DNA of 39,606 bases from Sulfurovum sp. Its GTDB lineage: Bacteria > Campylobacterota > Campylobacteria > Campylobacterales > Sulfurovaceae. The DNA is taken from assembly GCA_027068435.1 (NCBI GenBank), contig JAMOTA010000022.1, positions 1 through 39,606 on the forward strand. Direction: 5' to 3'. Position 1 is the stretch's first letter, and every line of letters begins with the position of its first letter. The notes under the pieces were generated by a model. The model made no database searches. It saw only the letters and a program-made list of their open reading frames with translations, and was not told where the DNA came from. A program made the translations under genes and the position numbers. Positions 17,502 to 27,520 of the stretch are shown here, one piece after another.

Positions 17502-18482
17502 ATGAGAATTGAAGATATTTTAAACCTCACAGAAGGTACACTTAGTAACACACCAAAAGTAAAAGCTATAGAGTCAGCTACTGTTTACTACTCTAAAGTA
17601 GAACATGGCGACCTCTTTTTCTCTTCAAATCAAGAAGAGATAGAGCAAGCCATAGAAAATGGTGCGTATGCTATTATTTATGACGATGATAGCATTATAA
17701 GAAAAGATAAAGAGATAGCATGGATAAAAGTTTCAAACATTCAGTTAGCTGCTTTTAAACTTGTCCGTTATGTTATTATTAAAAAAGAGGCAAATTTCTA
17801 TTTACTCTCAGAGCATGAGCTTACATTTCTTAAAATGATACTCTTGCATAAAGGTAACGTTGCTTTCATATCAGATGATTGGCGTAAAGCATTTGAGCAA
17901 ATACTTAACTCTGATAATGGTCTTTTTGTAGGTTCAGATAAAGATCTTTTACAAATGATTAAACCCGATATAAAGAAGATAGAGAGAGAAGTAGAAGGGT
18001 ATCCTATTTCAGATACTCTTTTTAAATCTACCTTTAAAGTAGATGGTTATGTCTATCAGGAAAAAGAGTTGATACCTTTTCATTTAGAGTATCTTTTACG
18101 TGTAGTGCAGTTTTGTAAAACAGAAGATTTACCTTTCTCTGTAGATCGTATTAAATACACAAAACATTTTATCCCTGTCTTTATAGATGGAGAACTTAAA
18201 ACAACAAAACCTAGTGATAGTGATAAAGTTGCAATTTTCACAGATAATATTAAAGACATCGTTGAAGCAAGAGAGTACATTAAACGTAGTAATATGTGGG
18301 TAAAAGGTATTGTTCTTACTCCACCTAAAACAAAAGTACCAGGCATTGACCGTCCACATTGGTTTGAAAGTGAAGAAGAGGTACGAGAAATACTTAAAAA
18401 CACCCTCTTTAACTATGCTTTTATCTACAATGCAGATAAAAGTACCCTCAACACGATAAAAGAAGAGTATAGTCTATTTTAG
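17502..18482 (+). CDS. Protein of unknown function, Mur ligase N-terminal-like start
   Basis: 326 residues. The first ~80 residues (IEDILNLTEGTL, then VYYSKVEHGDLFFSS and AIENGAYAIIYDDD) resemble the N-terminal uridine-binding domain of MurE/MurF ligases (DSRkV..GDlFva..GA.aii). However, no Mur ATP-binding GKT motif or ligase core follows: the region 80-326 has no motif I know. It is 10 bp after metG, so it is probably in the same operon. It may be a degenerate Mur-like protein kept for another function. No signal peptide. Function unknown. Confidence 0.7.
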   Translation: MRIEDILNLTEGTLSNTPKVKAIESATVYYSKVEHGDLFFSSNQEEIEQAIENGAYAIIYDDDSIIRKDKEIAWIKVSNIQLAAFKLVRYVIIKKEANFYLLSEHELTFLKMILLHKGNVAFISDDWRKAFEQILNSDNGLFVGSDKDLLQMIKPDIKKIEREVEGYPISDTLFKSTFKVDGYVYQEKELIPFHLEYLLRVVQFCKTEDLPFSVDRIKYTKHFIPVFIDGELKTTKPSDSDKVAIFTDNIKDIVEAREYIKRSNMWVKGIVLTPPKTKVPGIDRPHWFESEEEVREILKNTLFNYAFIYNADKSTLNTIKEEYSLF

Positions 18483-18485
18483 ACT

Positions 18486-19124
18486 CTACCCTTTCTTTAA
18501 AACCACCATATTTTTTCCATTATCTTTTATAAATGTACATCTATTCATTTGTGCTAAGACTTTAAAAGTTTTAGCTGTAAAGAAAACAATGTGTGTAGGG
18601 TCTTGGTGATAATACCACTTTTTAAAACCATCTATATCATTGGGATGAAACTGCGTCTGTAGAGCTAAGTACCCACCCTCTTCTAATGTATCTACTAACT
18701 TTTCAAAAACAACTCTTGGCTGATGCAGATGTTCAAAAACTTCTGTAGAGACTATCAGCTCATATTTTTTATCTTTATCTAAAGTATCTGGATGGTAGAT
18801 AGGGTCATAATAATCACACGCTATGCCCTCTTTTTTAAGTAATGATGAGAGCAAAGAGCTTCGCCCACAACCAAAATCTAATGCGACATTAGGTTTTTTA
18901 ACTAAAGGAAGTACAAAATCTAAAAAACGGTAAAAATAGGCTTGATACCCCTTATCTTCTTCATTATTTTCATGAAGATTATAACGCTTTTTTTGCGTAT
19001 CAAAATCTTGATAACATAGAGGAGATTTACAAATATACTCACACTTTTTACAAAAATAATAACTAATATCTGTTTTTTCATCTTTAAATAACTCTGTAGC
19101 TTTATCACAAATATGACAGTTCAA
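18486..19124 (-). CDS. SAM-dependent methyltransferase with N-terminal zinc ribbon
   Basis: 212 residues. The N-terminus has CHIC and CKKC pairs (about 3-6 and 26-29), a zinc-ribbon-like module. A class I methyltransferase domain follows: motif [11 protein letters not shown] (about 82-91), acidic YYDPIY, and [19 protein letters not shown] with GGYLALQTQ. Substrate cannot be inferred. The start is TTG at 19124 with AAGGAG five bases before it. It converges with the metG partner gene (3 bp between stops). Confidence 0.85.
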   Translation of the reverse strand: MNCHICDKATELFKDEKTDISYYFCKKCEYICKSPLCYQDFDTQKKRYNLHENNEEDKGYQAYFYRFLDFVLPLVKKPNVALDFGCGRSSLLSSLLKKEGIACDYYDPIYHPDTLDKDKKYELIVSTEVFEHLHQPRVVFEKLVDTLEEGGYLALQTQFHPNDIDGFKKWYYHQDPTHIVFFTAKTFKVLAQMNRCTFIKDNGKNMVVLKKG

Positions 19125-19206
19125 TAGTACTCCTTTATATAGAGCATATCTTACTACTTAGTTTATTAACTTTAGGATTCAAATTTAACCCTTATCAATT
19201 TTTAGC

Positions 19207-19212
19207 TATAAT
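19207..19212 (+). promoter_or_regulatory. -10 box for aspS
   Basis: TTTTTAGCTATAATCGCG: perfect TATAAT 31 bp before the ATG with T-rich upstream sequence, the same form as the cysS and tatD boxes. Confidence 0.7.
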
Positions 19213-19243
19213 CGCGTCATTATATACAAGATTAGGATACTCA

Positions 19244-21016
19244 ATGAGAACACATTATTGTGCAGAAGTAAATGAAGAACATATAGGACAAGAAGTCACG
19301 GTTGCAGGTTGGGTTTCTAGCCGTAGAGATCATGGTGGGCTTATATTTATAGACCTTAGAGACAAAGACCAAGTAATTCAACTAGTATGTGACCCAGCAG
19401 ATAATGTTGAAGTACATAAAATTGCTGAAGAGATAAGAGACCAATTTGTTCTTGTAGCAACAGGTAAAATGAGAGCTAGAGGAGAGGGTCTTGAAAACCC
19501 TAAACTTAAAACTGGTAAAGTAGAAATGGTTGTTGAAAAACTTGTTATAGAAAACCGTTCTAAACCTATGCCGTTTGAGCTTAATGATGATAAAGTGAAT
19601 GAAGAGATTAAGCTTAAGTACCGTTACTTAGAGTTACGTACACAAAAAGCCTATGACATCTTTAAACTTCGTTCAAATGCTACTATTGCAACACGTAATT
19701 CTTTAGATGAGTTAGGATTTTTAGAAGTAGAAACACCTATTATTACTAAGTCTACACCTGAAGGAGCGAGAGATTATCTTGTACCATCACGTGTACATGG
19801 TGGTGAGTTTTATGCACTTCCACAGTCTCCACAACTTTTTAAACAACTTTTAATGGTTGGTGGTTTTGATAGATATTTTCAAATTGCAAAATGTTTTAGA
19901 GATGAAGATCTTAGAGCGGACAGACAACCTGAATTTACACAAATAGATGTTGAAATGAGTTTTTGTGATCAAGAAGATGTTATTGAAGTAGCAGAGAAAC
20001 TTATTCACGATATTTTCAAAAGATGTAAATTTGACATCCCTACAAAGTTTAACCGTATGACATATCAAGATGCTATGGAAAACTATGGTTCAGATAAACC
20101 TGATATGCGTTATGATCTTAAAATGGTTGATGTTATCGATATTTTTGAGCGTTGTGATAATGAGATTTTCTCAGGTATTGCAAAAGACCCTAAAGCTAAC
20201 CGTATTAAAGCACTTAAAGTACCTAAAGGTGATGAGATTTTCTCTAAAAGAGAGATGAAAAAGTTTGAAGAGTATGTACGTAAATTTGGTGCATCTGGTC
20301 TAGGTTATTTTCAAATGAAAGAAGATGGTCTTAAAGGTCCTTTGACTAAATTCTTTACAGAAGAGGACATTGAGCTTATTACAGAGCGTTGTGAACTTGA
20401 AGTTGGTGATGCTGTATTCTTTGGTGCAGGAGCTAAAAAACTTGTACTTGACTATATGGGAAGATTTAGAATCTTCTTAGCAGAGCATGAAAAACTAAAT
20501 CTTATTGATAACAGTAAGTTTGAATTTTTATGGGTAATGGACTTCCCTATGTTTGAAGTAGAAGATGGTAAAACTAAAGCTATGCACCATGCCTTTACTA
20601 TGCCTGTAACAGATGAGAATGGTAAAATCGTTTATGATGATATAGAAGAGCTTAAATCTGTTGCTTATGATATAGTACTAAATGGTACAGAACTTGGTGG
20701 AGGATCTATTCGTATCCATAAAGAAGAGCTTCAAAAAGAGATATTTACATTGATGGGTATTTCAGAAGAGGAAGCCGAAGAGAAATTTGGTTTCTTACTA
20801 GATGCCTTTAAATTTGGTGCACCACCACATGGTGGATTTGCTTTAGGACTAGATAGACTCATTATGCTTATGACAGGTTCATCATCTATTAGAGAAGTAA
20901 TTGCTTTCCCTAAAACACAAAAAGCACAATGTCTTCTTACAAAAGCTCCAAGTCCAGTAGATGAAGAGCAACTTAGAGATCTTAGTCTAAGAATTAGACA
21001 ACAAGTTACAGTATAG
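19244..21016 (+). CDS. aspS: Aspartyl-tRNA synthetase, bacterial type (probably non-discriminating)
   Basis: 590 residues, the bacterial AspRS layout: N-terminal OB-fold anticodon-binding domain ([24 protein letters not shown]), class II core with motif 2 ([23 protein letters not shown] in pieces), an inserted GAD domain (about 290-415), and motif 3 GLALGLDR type ([16 protein letters not shown]). Established knowledge: Campylobacterota usually lack AsnRS and use a non-discriminating AspRS with GatCAB; whether this one is non-discriminating is inference. RBS AGGA is 6 bases before ATG. Confidence 0.96.
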   Translation: MRTHYCAEVNEEHIGQEVTVAGWVSSRRDHGGLIFIDLRDKDQVIQLVCDPADNVEVHKIAEEIRDQFVLVATGKMRARGEGLENPKLKTGKVEMVVEKLVIENRSKPMPFELNDDKVNEEIKLKYRYLELRTQKAYDIFKLRSNATIATRNSLDELGFLEVETPIITKSTPEGARDYLVPSRVHGGEFYALPQSPQLFKQLLMVGGFDRYFQIAKCFRDEDLRADRQPEFTQIDVEMSFCDQEDVIEVAEKLIHDIFKRCKFDIPTKFNRMTYQDAMENYGSDKPDMRYDLKMVDVIDIFERCDNEIFSGIAKDPKANRIKALKVPKGDEIFSKREMKKFEEYVRKFGASGLGYFQMKEDGLKGPLTKFFTEEDIELITERCELEVGDAVFFGAGAKKLVLDYMGRFRIFLAEHEKLNLIDNSKFEFLWVMDFPMFEVEDGKTKAMHHAFTMPVTDENGKIVYDDIEELKSVAYDIVLNGTELGGGSIRIHKEELQKEIFTLMGISEEEAEEKFGFLLDAFKFGAPPHGGFALGLDRLIMLMTGSSSIREVIAFPKTQKAQCLLTKAPSPVDEEQLRDLSLRIRQQVTV

Positions 21017-21035
21017 GTTCAATTTTATTGAACCT
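21015..21035 (+). terminator. Hairpin after aspS
   Basis: A perfect 9-bp stem AGGTTCAAT / ATTGAACCT with a TTT loop, overlapping the aspS stop. It is followed by TAAAATAG, not a strong T-run, so it may be a weak terminator or a processing signal before adk. Confidence 0.45.
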
Positions 21036-21092
21036 TAAAATAGTCGTTAATATCGGCTTATAACATATTATATTATTTGAAAAAGGAAAGAA

Positions 21093-21683
21093 ATGAAAAA
21101 TCTATTTTTAATCATTGGAGCACCAGGTTCTGGTAAAACTACAGATGCAAGTATAATTGCTGAAAAAAATGACAATATAGTACACTATTCAACAGGTGAT
21201 ATGCTAAGAGAAGAGGTAGCTAATGGTTCTGAACTTGGTTTAGAAATAGAGAGTTATATCGCAAAAGGTGCTTTAGTACCTTTAAATATTATTGTAAATA
21301 CTATTGTTTCTGCTATCAACAATGCCCCTGTTGCTAATGTACTTATCGATGGGTATCCAAGAAGTACAGAGCAGATGATTGCTTTTGATAAACTCGTAGA
21401 AAAAGAGGATAATATCAGACTTGCATCAGTGATTGAAGTAAGAGTAAGTGAGCAAGTTGCTAAAGATAGAATCCTTGGACGTGCAGCAGATGCTAAGCCA
21501 GGTGAAGAGCGTTCAGATGACTCTATTGAAGTGTTTTTTGATAGAATGAAAATCTATACAGACCCATTGGCTGAGATTCAAGCATTCTATACTGAAAAGA
21601 ATCTTTTGACTGTTATTTCAGGAGAGAGAACTCTTGAAGAAGTAGTTGAAGATATGGAAGCATTTGTTAAAAGCAAAATATAA
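21093..21683 (+). CDS. adk: Adenylate kinase (short form)
   Basis: 196 residues; interconverts ATP+AMP and 2 ADP. P-loop GAPGSGKTTDA (8-18), AMP-binding STGDMLREEV and LIDGYPRSTEQM, then the LID region RILGRAADAKPGEERSDDSIEVFFDRM, which lacks the zinc-binding Cys of Gram-positive enzymes. Shorter than the E. coli enzyme (214), as is common in Campylobacterota. It follows aspS by 76 bp; AAAGGAAAG is the RBS. Confidence 0.95.
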   Translation: MKNLFLIIGAPGSGKTTDASIIAEKNDNIVHYSTGDMLREEVANGSELGLEIESYIAKGALVPLNIIVNTIVSAINNAPVANVLIDGYPRSTEQMIAFDKLVEKEDNIRLASVIEVRVSEQVAKDRILGRAADAKPGEERSDDSIEVFFDRMKIYTDPLAEIQAFYTEKNLLTVISGERTLEEVVEDMEAFVKSKI

Positions 21684-21706
21684 TCCATACCTTACACGTT
21701 CCACAC

Positions 21707-21736
21707 TGCAGTTCCCACACCTTTGTGGAAACTGCA
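21707..21736. terminator. Hairpin between convergent adk and TauE-like genes
   Basis: TGCAGTTCCCACA / TGTGGAAACTGCA, a 13-bp stem with one mismatch and a CCTT loop, in the 63 bp between two convergent stops. No T-run on either side, but the position fits a bidirectional terminator. Confidence 0.5.
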
Positions 21737-21746
21737 TATTAACACC

Positions 21747-22487
21747 CTAAAATAAAATTTTCTTCACTAACATACCTAAAGCAAATAGATACAGTAATAA
21801 AAGTGCCGTTTTATGATTTTTAGAAGTAACATGATCTTTTAACCAAATACCTAATGTTACTCCTATAAGTGATGCACTTGCTACTATTAAAGCATTACTA
21901 AAATCAATGCTCCCAATACTTAGCCTACTAATCATCCCAGAGATAGAAGAAAATACCACAAAAAATAACCCTGCACTCACAGCTTTTTTCAATGGATAAT
22001 GTAACAGACCCACTAAAAGTGGTGTTAAGATAATAGAGCCACCGATACCTAAAGTGATAGAAAAAATACCTATACCTACACCTATAATAAAAAGAACACC
22101 CTTATGTAGTGATTTGGTATTTGTATCATCTTCATGGTTTTTAGAGAAAAAGAGTCTAAAAAGTGCAAAAAGTAAAAGCCCAAAGAAGGTAAACTGTAAT
22201 ACTTCATTACTGATATACGATGTAACATATCCACCGATATATCCACCTAAAAATCCACCAAGTCCTACAAAGATACCCTCACCTATGACAAGTTGTCCTT
22301 TTTTATGATTGAGGTAAGAACCATAGATAGAAGAGAAAACCATCTGTACAATAGAGATACCAATGGCATCTTTAATATCAAATCCCAATACTAAAAGTAT
22401 AGGTACAAGAATCATACCTCCACCTATACCAAAAAAACCTGACATCGTACCGATAAAAATGCCAATAACAATAAGTTCTAAAATCAT
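21747..22487 (-). CDS. TauE/SafE-family membrane transporter/permease
   Basis: 246 residues with about eight hydrophobic helices. The TauE/SafE repeat signature appears twice: GTMSGFFGIGGGMILVPILL (15-34) and GIFSITLGIGGSIILTPLLV (about 138-158). The family exports sulfite, sulfoacetate or other small organic anions; the substrate here is unknown, though sulfur-oxidising relatives often carry several copies. RBS TAGGAG precedes the ATG. Confidence 0.85.
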   Translation of the reverse strand: MILELIVIGIFIGTMSGFFGIGGGMILVPILLVLGFDIKDAIGISIVQMVFSSIYGSYLNHKKGQLVIGEGIFVGLGGFLGGYIGGYVTSYISNEVLQFTFFGLLLFALFRLFFSKNHEDDTNTKSLHKGVLFIIGVGIGIFSITLGIGGSIILTPLLVGLLHYPLKKAVSAGLFFVVFSSISGMISRLSIGSIDFSNALIVASASLIGVTLGIWLKDHVTSKNHKTALLLLYLFALGMLVKKILF

Positions 22488-22511
22488 AACAACTCCTAAA
22501 ATAAACCCAAA

Positions 22512-22517
22512 ATTATA
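22512..22517 (-). promoter_or_regulatory. -10 box for the TauE-like gene
   Basis: The minus strand reads ATGCTATAATTTTGG, a perfect TATAAT 25 bp before the ATG at 22487. Confidence 0.6.
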
Positions 22518-22629
22518 GCATATTAAAAAAAGATACTAAAAATGCACAAATAGTAGCACCTTACATCTATAATTAGCTATGATTTTATCAATTATAGTAC
22601 CCATTAATTACTTATCAACCTCTTTTAGT

Positions 22630-22635
22630 TATAAT
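22630..22635 (+). promoter_or_regulatory. -10 box for the aminotransferase gene
   Basis: TCTTTTAGTTATAATAAATG: perfect TATAAT with a T-rich lead, 28 bp before the ATG at 22663. Confidence 0.65.
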
Positions 22636-22662
22636 AAATGAATTTATATTTAAGGGTTTCTC

Positions 22663-23832
22663 ATGTTATCAGAACGTATTCATACACTGTCACCATCACT
22701 TACTATTGCTATTACTATGTTAGCTCAAGATTTAAAAAAGTCAGGTAAAGATGTACTTTCATTCTCTGCAGGAGAACCAGATTTTGGTACACCTAGACGC
22801 ATAAAAGATGAAGCAATTAAAGCAATTGAAGAGGGTTTTACACAATACACAGCTGTATCTGGTATTATAGAAGTTCGTGAAGCAGTTGCTAGTAAACTAA
22901 AAAGAGATAATAACCTTGACTATGATGCATCAGATATTATCGTTAGTAATGGTGCAAAGCACTCTTTGTTTAACCTTTTTCAAGCAGTCATTAACCCTGG
23001 TGATGAAGTTATTATTCCTGCTCCATATTGGGTAACTTATCCTGAACTTGTTAAGTACGCTTCTGGTACACCAGTGATTATAGAGACCAATGAAATCCAA
23101 GGTTTTAAGATTACACCAGAACAACTTAAAGCAGCCATTACACCTAAAACAAAAATGATTATTCTTACTACTCCTTCAAACCCTACAGGCTCTATCTATA
23201 GTAAAGCTGATTTAGAAGGTTTAGCTGAAGTACTTAAGGGTACAGATATTATTGTTGCAAGTGACGAGATGTATGAAAAACTTGTTTATGATGTAGAGTT
23301 TGTAGCAACAGCAAGTATTAGTGATGACATGTTTCAAAGAACAGTTACTATTAATGGATTAAGTAAATCTGTAGCTATGACGGGGTGGAGATTTGGTTAT
23401 CTAGCATCAGCAAACAAAGAGTTAATATCTGTGATGAATAAGCTTCAGAGTCAAAGTACTTCAAATATAAACTCAATTACTCAAAAAGCTGCGATTCCTG
23501 CACTAAACGGTGAAGTTGATGAAGAGATAGAGATGATGAGAAGAGCATTTGAGGGACGTGCAAAAGAGGCAGCAGAGCTTATGAATGAGATAGATGGTCT
23601 CTCTGTACTTAAGCCACAAGGAGCATTTTACCTTTTTGTAAATATTAAAGATATTACAGATGACTCTATATCATTTTGTAAAGAATTACTTCAAGAGACG
23701 GGTGTAGCCGTTGTTCCAGGAATTGGGTTTGGCTCTGAGGGGTACTTTAGATTCTCATTTGCTACAGATATGACTACCATAAGAGAAGGTATTAGACGTA
23801 TTGGTAAATTTGTTAAAAACAAAAAAGCTTAA
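22663..23832 (+). CDS. aspC: Class I aspartate aminotransferase (PLP-dependent)
   Basis: 389 residues, fold-type I aminotransferase of the AspAT I-gamma/AspB group. Substrate and cofactor motifs: SAGEPDFGTP (35-44), Asn172 in PSNPTG, the Asp in VASDEMYEKL, and the Schiff-base Lys235 in NGLSKSVAMTGWRFGY. It transfers amino groups between aspartate and 2-oxoglutarate. The complete domain ends FRFSFATDMTTIREGIRRI. Monocistronic layout with its own -10 box and a strong hairpin after the stop. Confidence 0.92.
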   Translation: MLSERIHTLSPSLTIAITMLAQDLKKSGKDVLSFSAGEPDFGTPRRIKDEAIKAIEEGFTQYTAVSGIIEVREAVASKLKRDNNLDYDASDIIVSNGAKHSLFNLFQAVINPGDEVIIPAPYWVTYPELVKYASGTPVIIETNEIQGFKITPEQLKAAITPKTKMIILTTPSNPTGSIYSKADLEGLAEVLKGTDIIVASDEMYEKLVYDVEFVATASISDDMFQRTVTINGLSKSVAMTGWRFGYLASANKELISVMNKLQSQSTSNINSITQKAAIPALNGEVDEEIEMMRRAFEGRAKEAAELMNEIDGLSVLKPQGAFYLFVNIKDITDDSISFCKELLQETGVAVVPGIGFGSEGYFRFSFATDMTTIREGIRRIGKFVKNKKA

Positions 23833-23840
23833 TTTCACTA

Positions 23841-23866
23841 CTAAAGAGTAATATTTTACTCTTTAG
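23841..23866. terminator. Strong hairpin after aspC
   Basis: A perfect 11-bp stem CTAAAGAGTAA / TTACTCTTTAG with a TATT loop, 9 bp after the aspC stop. Only a short T-containing tail follows, but position and stem support a terminator. Confidence 0.6.
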
Positions 23867-23899
23867 ATCTCCTAATCTATTTAATAAAAAAGAATCTCC

Positions 23900-25990
23900 A
23901 TGCAATATTTAAAACCGTTCTTAAGATTCACCCTGCTCGTTTCATTTTTTTTGCTTACACTTCAAGCTAAAGAGCGTGAACCTATCAATATATCTATGGT
24001 TATCTCTGGTGGGGTAAGTCTTGGTGCTTATGAGTCTGGTTATAACTGGGCAATGATTAAGATGTTAAAAAAAGTAAGAAAGAATGGGAACCTTGTAAAA
24101 CCTAATTTACGTTCTGTTGCAGGTGCATCAGCTGGTTCTATCAATGCATTACTCTCTGCTATGTATTGGTGTCAAGAAGAGTCTGCACCGTTAAATGAAG
24201 TAGATAACAATCTTTTTTATGAAACATGGGTAAACCTAGGTATAGAAGATCTTATGATAGAGGGTAAAGATCCTGATAATAAAAGTACACTTTTTACTCG
24301 AAAAGGTTTAGAAGATAAAGCTGAAAAAATAAAAAAACATTTAGAAAAGTCTATTTATAAAAAAAATTGTGAAGTTCCTATTGGTGTCTCAGTAACAAAA
24401 GCTAAACCTATTATTGAAACTATACAGGGTATCAAAATAAAAAACCAACACTTCTCTATACCACTAACATTAAAAGAGAAAAATGGAAAAGCTGTGGTTG
24501 TAAATAGAGCCATGCCTCCAAGTACAGATTTTTATATCTCAATTCCAAATATAGAAAATGATAAAGATAAACTTATTGATGTTCTTTTTGCATCTGCTGC
24601 CTTTCCTGGAGCATTTCAACAAGTTAAATTACAATATAAGTACAAAGGTAAAATTAAATCTCACTACTTTATAGATGGTGGTGCATATGACAATATTCCT
24701 CTTCAACTTGCCATTGAACTTGACAAAAATGCTACACATTTTATTTTTATAGACCCAAATAATATTAGAAAAGAACCTACAGAAGAGGAAGAAGATGAAG
24801 AGGAAGAGTTACCTGTTGGATTTATTACAACAAATTCCATACCCTTGCTTAGTAGTTTAGAGATTTTTCAATCTATGAAACTCTATCAAGCAATAAATCA
24901 ATATATTAGAAATGATGAAAGTAAGAAATTAATACTCTCCTCTCGTTTTCATCCTCTCACAGGTGGATATTTATCACATTTTGCTGCATTTTTAGACAAA
25001 AATTTTCGTATGTATGACTATTATGTAGGTGTTTATGATGCCATCTACCATCTAGCTGCAACCTTTAAAACTAAAGATCAATATGCTCACCTTTCACAAA
25101 TAGAGCTTATGAATCAACTTAAAACAAGGCTAGGGATTGACAAACATAAAGAGGCTATAGCTGCCTATAATCTCTTTTTAAAAACAGAGTTTTACCAGTT
25201 TAAACCGAAAACTACAAATAGATACTCTGCTATTTATAATGCATTTAATACAAATCTCTCCGATGCAAAACGATATGATAATAGTGAATTTCAAACATTT
25301 CTTACTAAACTTGATATGAGATACTTAGATAAGTATAAAAACTCTTTTCTCTCTTATGCAAAAAGAGATGTTAAAAATTGGTATAAAAGACCATTAAGAG
25401 GTATTGTCAATAGAGTCACTACCTTAGAAAATGACAGAGCAACTGTTTATGAGGACCATGAGTCCATCGCAAAATTAGCTAATGTCTCTGCATGGGTAGG
25501 TAGTAGTTTTATTAAGAAAAAGCTTGGATTTCAGTTTTTACCACTAAATGTCCCACAGGATGAAGGAAAAGAAAATTTACGCACAGCTCTTAGACTTCTA
25601 CCTAGTGAAGTAGCTACTGACATGAAAAATGGTGGACTAAGCTTTGGATATACTGCTCTTTATTATACCAATATGGATATTATCAATGGTTTTGAAGCAA
25701 AAGCTTCTTATATAATAAGTGACAAAGAGTCTGATATCGTTCGAATGGATATTAATGCATATACAGAGTACGATAGCTTTATGAAAGTAGGAGCTGGTGC
25801 AAGTTTCTTTGGAAACATAGAAGGTTCATTTTACAATAGAGATACTGCATTTGGACTCAATGCCTATATAGATATTGTAGATATTTTTAGACTTACTTAT
25901 GTATATAGAGATGGAAAAGATATAGATAATAACTATTTCTATTTTGGTATTGAAAATATACCTAGTTTTATCTATTGGTTAAACCGTTAA
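23900..25990 (+). CDS. Patatin-like phospholipase with C-terminal outer-membrane-like domain
   Basis: 696 residues. Signal peptide (1-23), then a patatin domain: oxyanion SGGVSLGAYESG (36-47), nucleophile Ser77 in GASAGS, and catalytic Asp259 in YFIDGGAYDNIP. An acidic stretch (EEEEDEEEE, about 293-302) interrupts the domain's end. The C-terminal ~200 residues show alternating beta-strand patterns (GGLSFGYTALYYTNMDI, VGAGASFFGNIEGSFY, FRLTYVYRDGKDIDNNYFYF), suggesting a barrel or surface-attached domain like PlpD-type (type Vd) autotransporters; no clear POTRA is visible. It probably hydrolyses phospholipids at or outside the outer membrane. Confidence 0.8.
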   Translation: MQYLKPFLRFTLLVSFFLLTLQAKEREPINISMVISGGVSLGAYESGYNWAMIKMLKKVRKNGNLVKPNLRSVAGASAGSINALLSAMYWCQEESAPLNEVDNNLFYETWVNLGIEDLMIEGKDPDNKSTLFTRKGLEDKAEKIKKHLEKSIYKKNCEVPIGVSVTKAKPIIETIQGIKIKNQHFSIPLTLKEKNGKAVVVNRAMPPSTDFYISIPNIENDKDKLIDVLFASAAFPGAFQQVKLQYKYKGKIKSHYFIDGGAYDNIPLQLAIELDKNATHFIFIDPNNIRKEPTEEEEDEEEELPVGFITTNSIPLLSSLEIFQSMKLYQAINQYIRNDESKKLILSSRFHPLTGGYLSHFAAFLDKNFRMYDYYVGVYDAIYHLAATFKTKDQYAHLSQIELMNQLKTRLGIDKHKEAIAAYNLFLKTEFYQFKPKTTNRYSAIYNAFNTNLSDAKRYDNSEFQTFLTKLDMRYLDKYKNSFLSYAKRDVKNWYKRPLRGIVNRVTTLENDRATVYEDHESIAKLANVSAWVGSSFIKKKLGFQFLPLNVPQDEGKENLRTALRLLPSEVATDMKNGGLSFGYTALYYTNMDIINGFEAKASYIISDKESDIVRMDINAYTEYDSFMKVGAGASFFGNIEGSFYNRDTAFGLNAYIDIVDIFRLTYVYRDGKDIDNNYFYFGIENIPSFIYWLNR

Positions 25991-26047
25991 AGAGGTTATT
26001 TATCATAAAGAGGTAAAATACCTTATCAATTTAACATAGAGAAAAAC

Positions 26048-27454
26048 ATGAGATTAAAATCTATTTTCACCAACAGTTTCGGTATTTTATTTTCAAGAGT
26101 GACAGGTTTAGGACGTGATGTACTTATGGCTTCTGCTTTGGGAGCTTCTGTATGGAGCGACATGTTCTTTATAGCCTTTAAACTCCCCAATCTCTTTCGC
26201 CGTATATTTGCAGAAGGTGCATTTACACAAGCTTTTATGCCCTCTTTTATCGCTTCTAAGCATAAAGGTGTTTTTGCTACGGCTATTTTTTTAAGATTTA
26301 TCCTCTTTCTTATGGCTATATCTTTGCTCATTACCTTTTTTCCTGAACCTATTACCAAACTTCTAGCATGGGGGTGGGATGAGCAAACTATAGCCAACAC
26401 TTCACCTATGACTGCTATCAATTTTTGGTATTTAGATCTTATTTTCATTGTTACATTTTTTGCTACACTCTTACAGTATAAAAACCATTTTGCAACAACT
26501 GCCATGTCCACAGCACTTCTTAACATCTCTATGATAGCCGCACTATATATCTACATGAAAGAGGAGCCAAAAGCTGTAGCTTATGCACTAAGTTTTGCCG
26601 TACTCATAGGTGGACTTCTTCAAGTTATAGCACATCTTATAGCACTCAAAAAATTCAACTTAAATAAAATACTTATAGGTGGATGGAAGTATAGAAAAAC
26701 CAAAGATGTCAAAGAGGAGAAAAAACATTTCCAATCACTTTTTTTACCAGGTATCCTTGGAAACTCCACCCCTCAGATATCTGCTTTTATAGATACTATT
26801 TTAGCTACATTTCTTATGACTGGTTCAGTCTCTTACCTCTTCTATGCAAACCGTATTTTTCAACTTCCTCTGGCTATTATCGCTATTGCAACTGCTACTG
26901 TACTCTTTCCTGCTGTCTCAAAAGCACTTAAAAACAACCAAGAAGATAAAGCCTATGCAAACCTAAATCAAGCTTTTTGGTTACTCTCTTTTTTACTTGG
27001 AGCTTCTATGATAGGTGGTATTTTACTAGCTGAACCCATCGTGTGGTTACTCTTTGAGAGAGGTAAATTTACAGAAGTTGAGACACTTGAGACAGTCAGC
27101 GTACTAAAAATGTATATGATAGGACTACTCCCTTTCGGACTAGCCAAACTCTTTTCTCTCTTTTTGTATGCCTCTCATAGACACTTAAAAGCTGCAAAGA
27201 TAGCACTTTATTCACTTGTTACTTCAGTCACAGCCTCACTACTTCTCATGCAACCACTTGGAGCATCAGGACTAGCTCTAGCAGGAAGTTTAGGAGGTTG
27301 GGTACTCTTTGTATTTACTGTAAAAGAGGTAGGTACAGAGCATTTTATAGCTATTATCAAGACAAAATACTCCCTCTATTTTCTCTTAACAATGTCTTTG
27401 TTTACTATTGTTATTTATTTTATTAATCAGTGGTTACTTACATTTATAAGGTAA
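26048..27454 (+). CDS. murJ: Lipid II flippase MurJ (MviN)
   Basis: 468 residues, about 13-14 membrane helices. The N-terminus carries the MurJ signature: FSRVTGLGRDVLMASALGA, FFIAFKLPNLFRRIFAEGAF and TQAFMPSF. A second conserved block FLPGILGNSTPQISAFIDTILA and LPLAIIAIATATVLFPAVSK follows. It flips the lipid-linked peptidoglycan precursor across the inner membrane. It lies between the patatin gene and cysS, 57 bp after the former. Confidence 0.93.
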   Translation: MRLKSIFTNSFGILFSRVTGLGRDVLMASALGASVWSDMFFIAFKLPNLFRRIFAEGAFTQAFMPSFIASKHKGVFATAIFLRFILFLMAISLLITFFPEPITKLLAWGWDEQTIANTSPMTAINFWYLDLIFIVTFFATLLQYKNHFATTAMSTALLNISMIAALYIYMKEEPKAVAYALSFAVLIGGLLQVIAHLIALKKFNLNKILIGGWKYRKTKDVKEEKKHFQSLFLPGILGNSTPQISAFIDTILATFLMTGSVSYLFYANRIFQLPLAIIAIATATVLFPAVSKALKNNQEDKAYANLNQAFWLLSFLLGASMIGGILLAEPIVWLLFERGKFTEVETLETVSVLKMYMIGLLPFGLAKLFSLFLYASHRHLKAAKIALYSLVTSVTASLLLMQPLGASGLALAGSLGGWVLFVFTVKEVGTEHFIAIIKTKYSLYFLLTMSLFTIVIYFINQWLLTFIR

Positions 27455-27480
27455 TAATTTAAAATTTCTAATTCACTTGC

Positions 27481-27486
27481 TATAAT
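27481..27486 (+). promoter_or_regulatory. -10 box for cysS
   Basis: CACTTGCTATAATCACG: perfect TATAAT 35 bp before the cysS ATG, the same GCTATAAT context as the aspS and tatD promoters. Confidence 0.65.
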
Positions 27487-27520
27487 CACGATTATATAAC
27501 ATTTAAAGGCTTTTCTTATT

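Noticed and set aside
26026..26526. 166-codon minus-strand ORF inside murJ
   Set aside because: Antisense to a clear MurJ coding region, with no recognisable motif.
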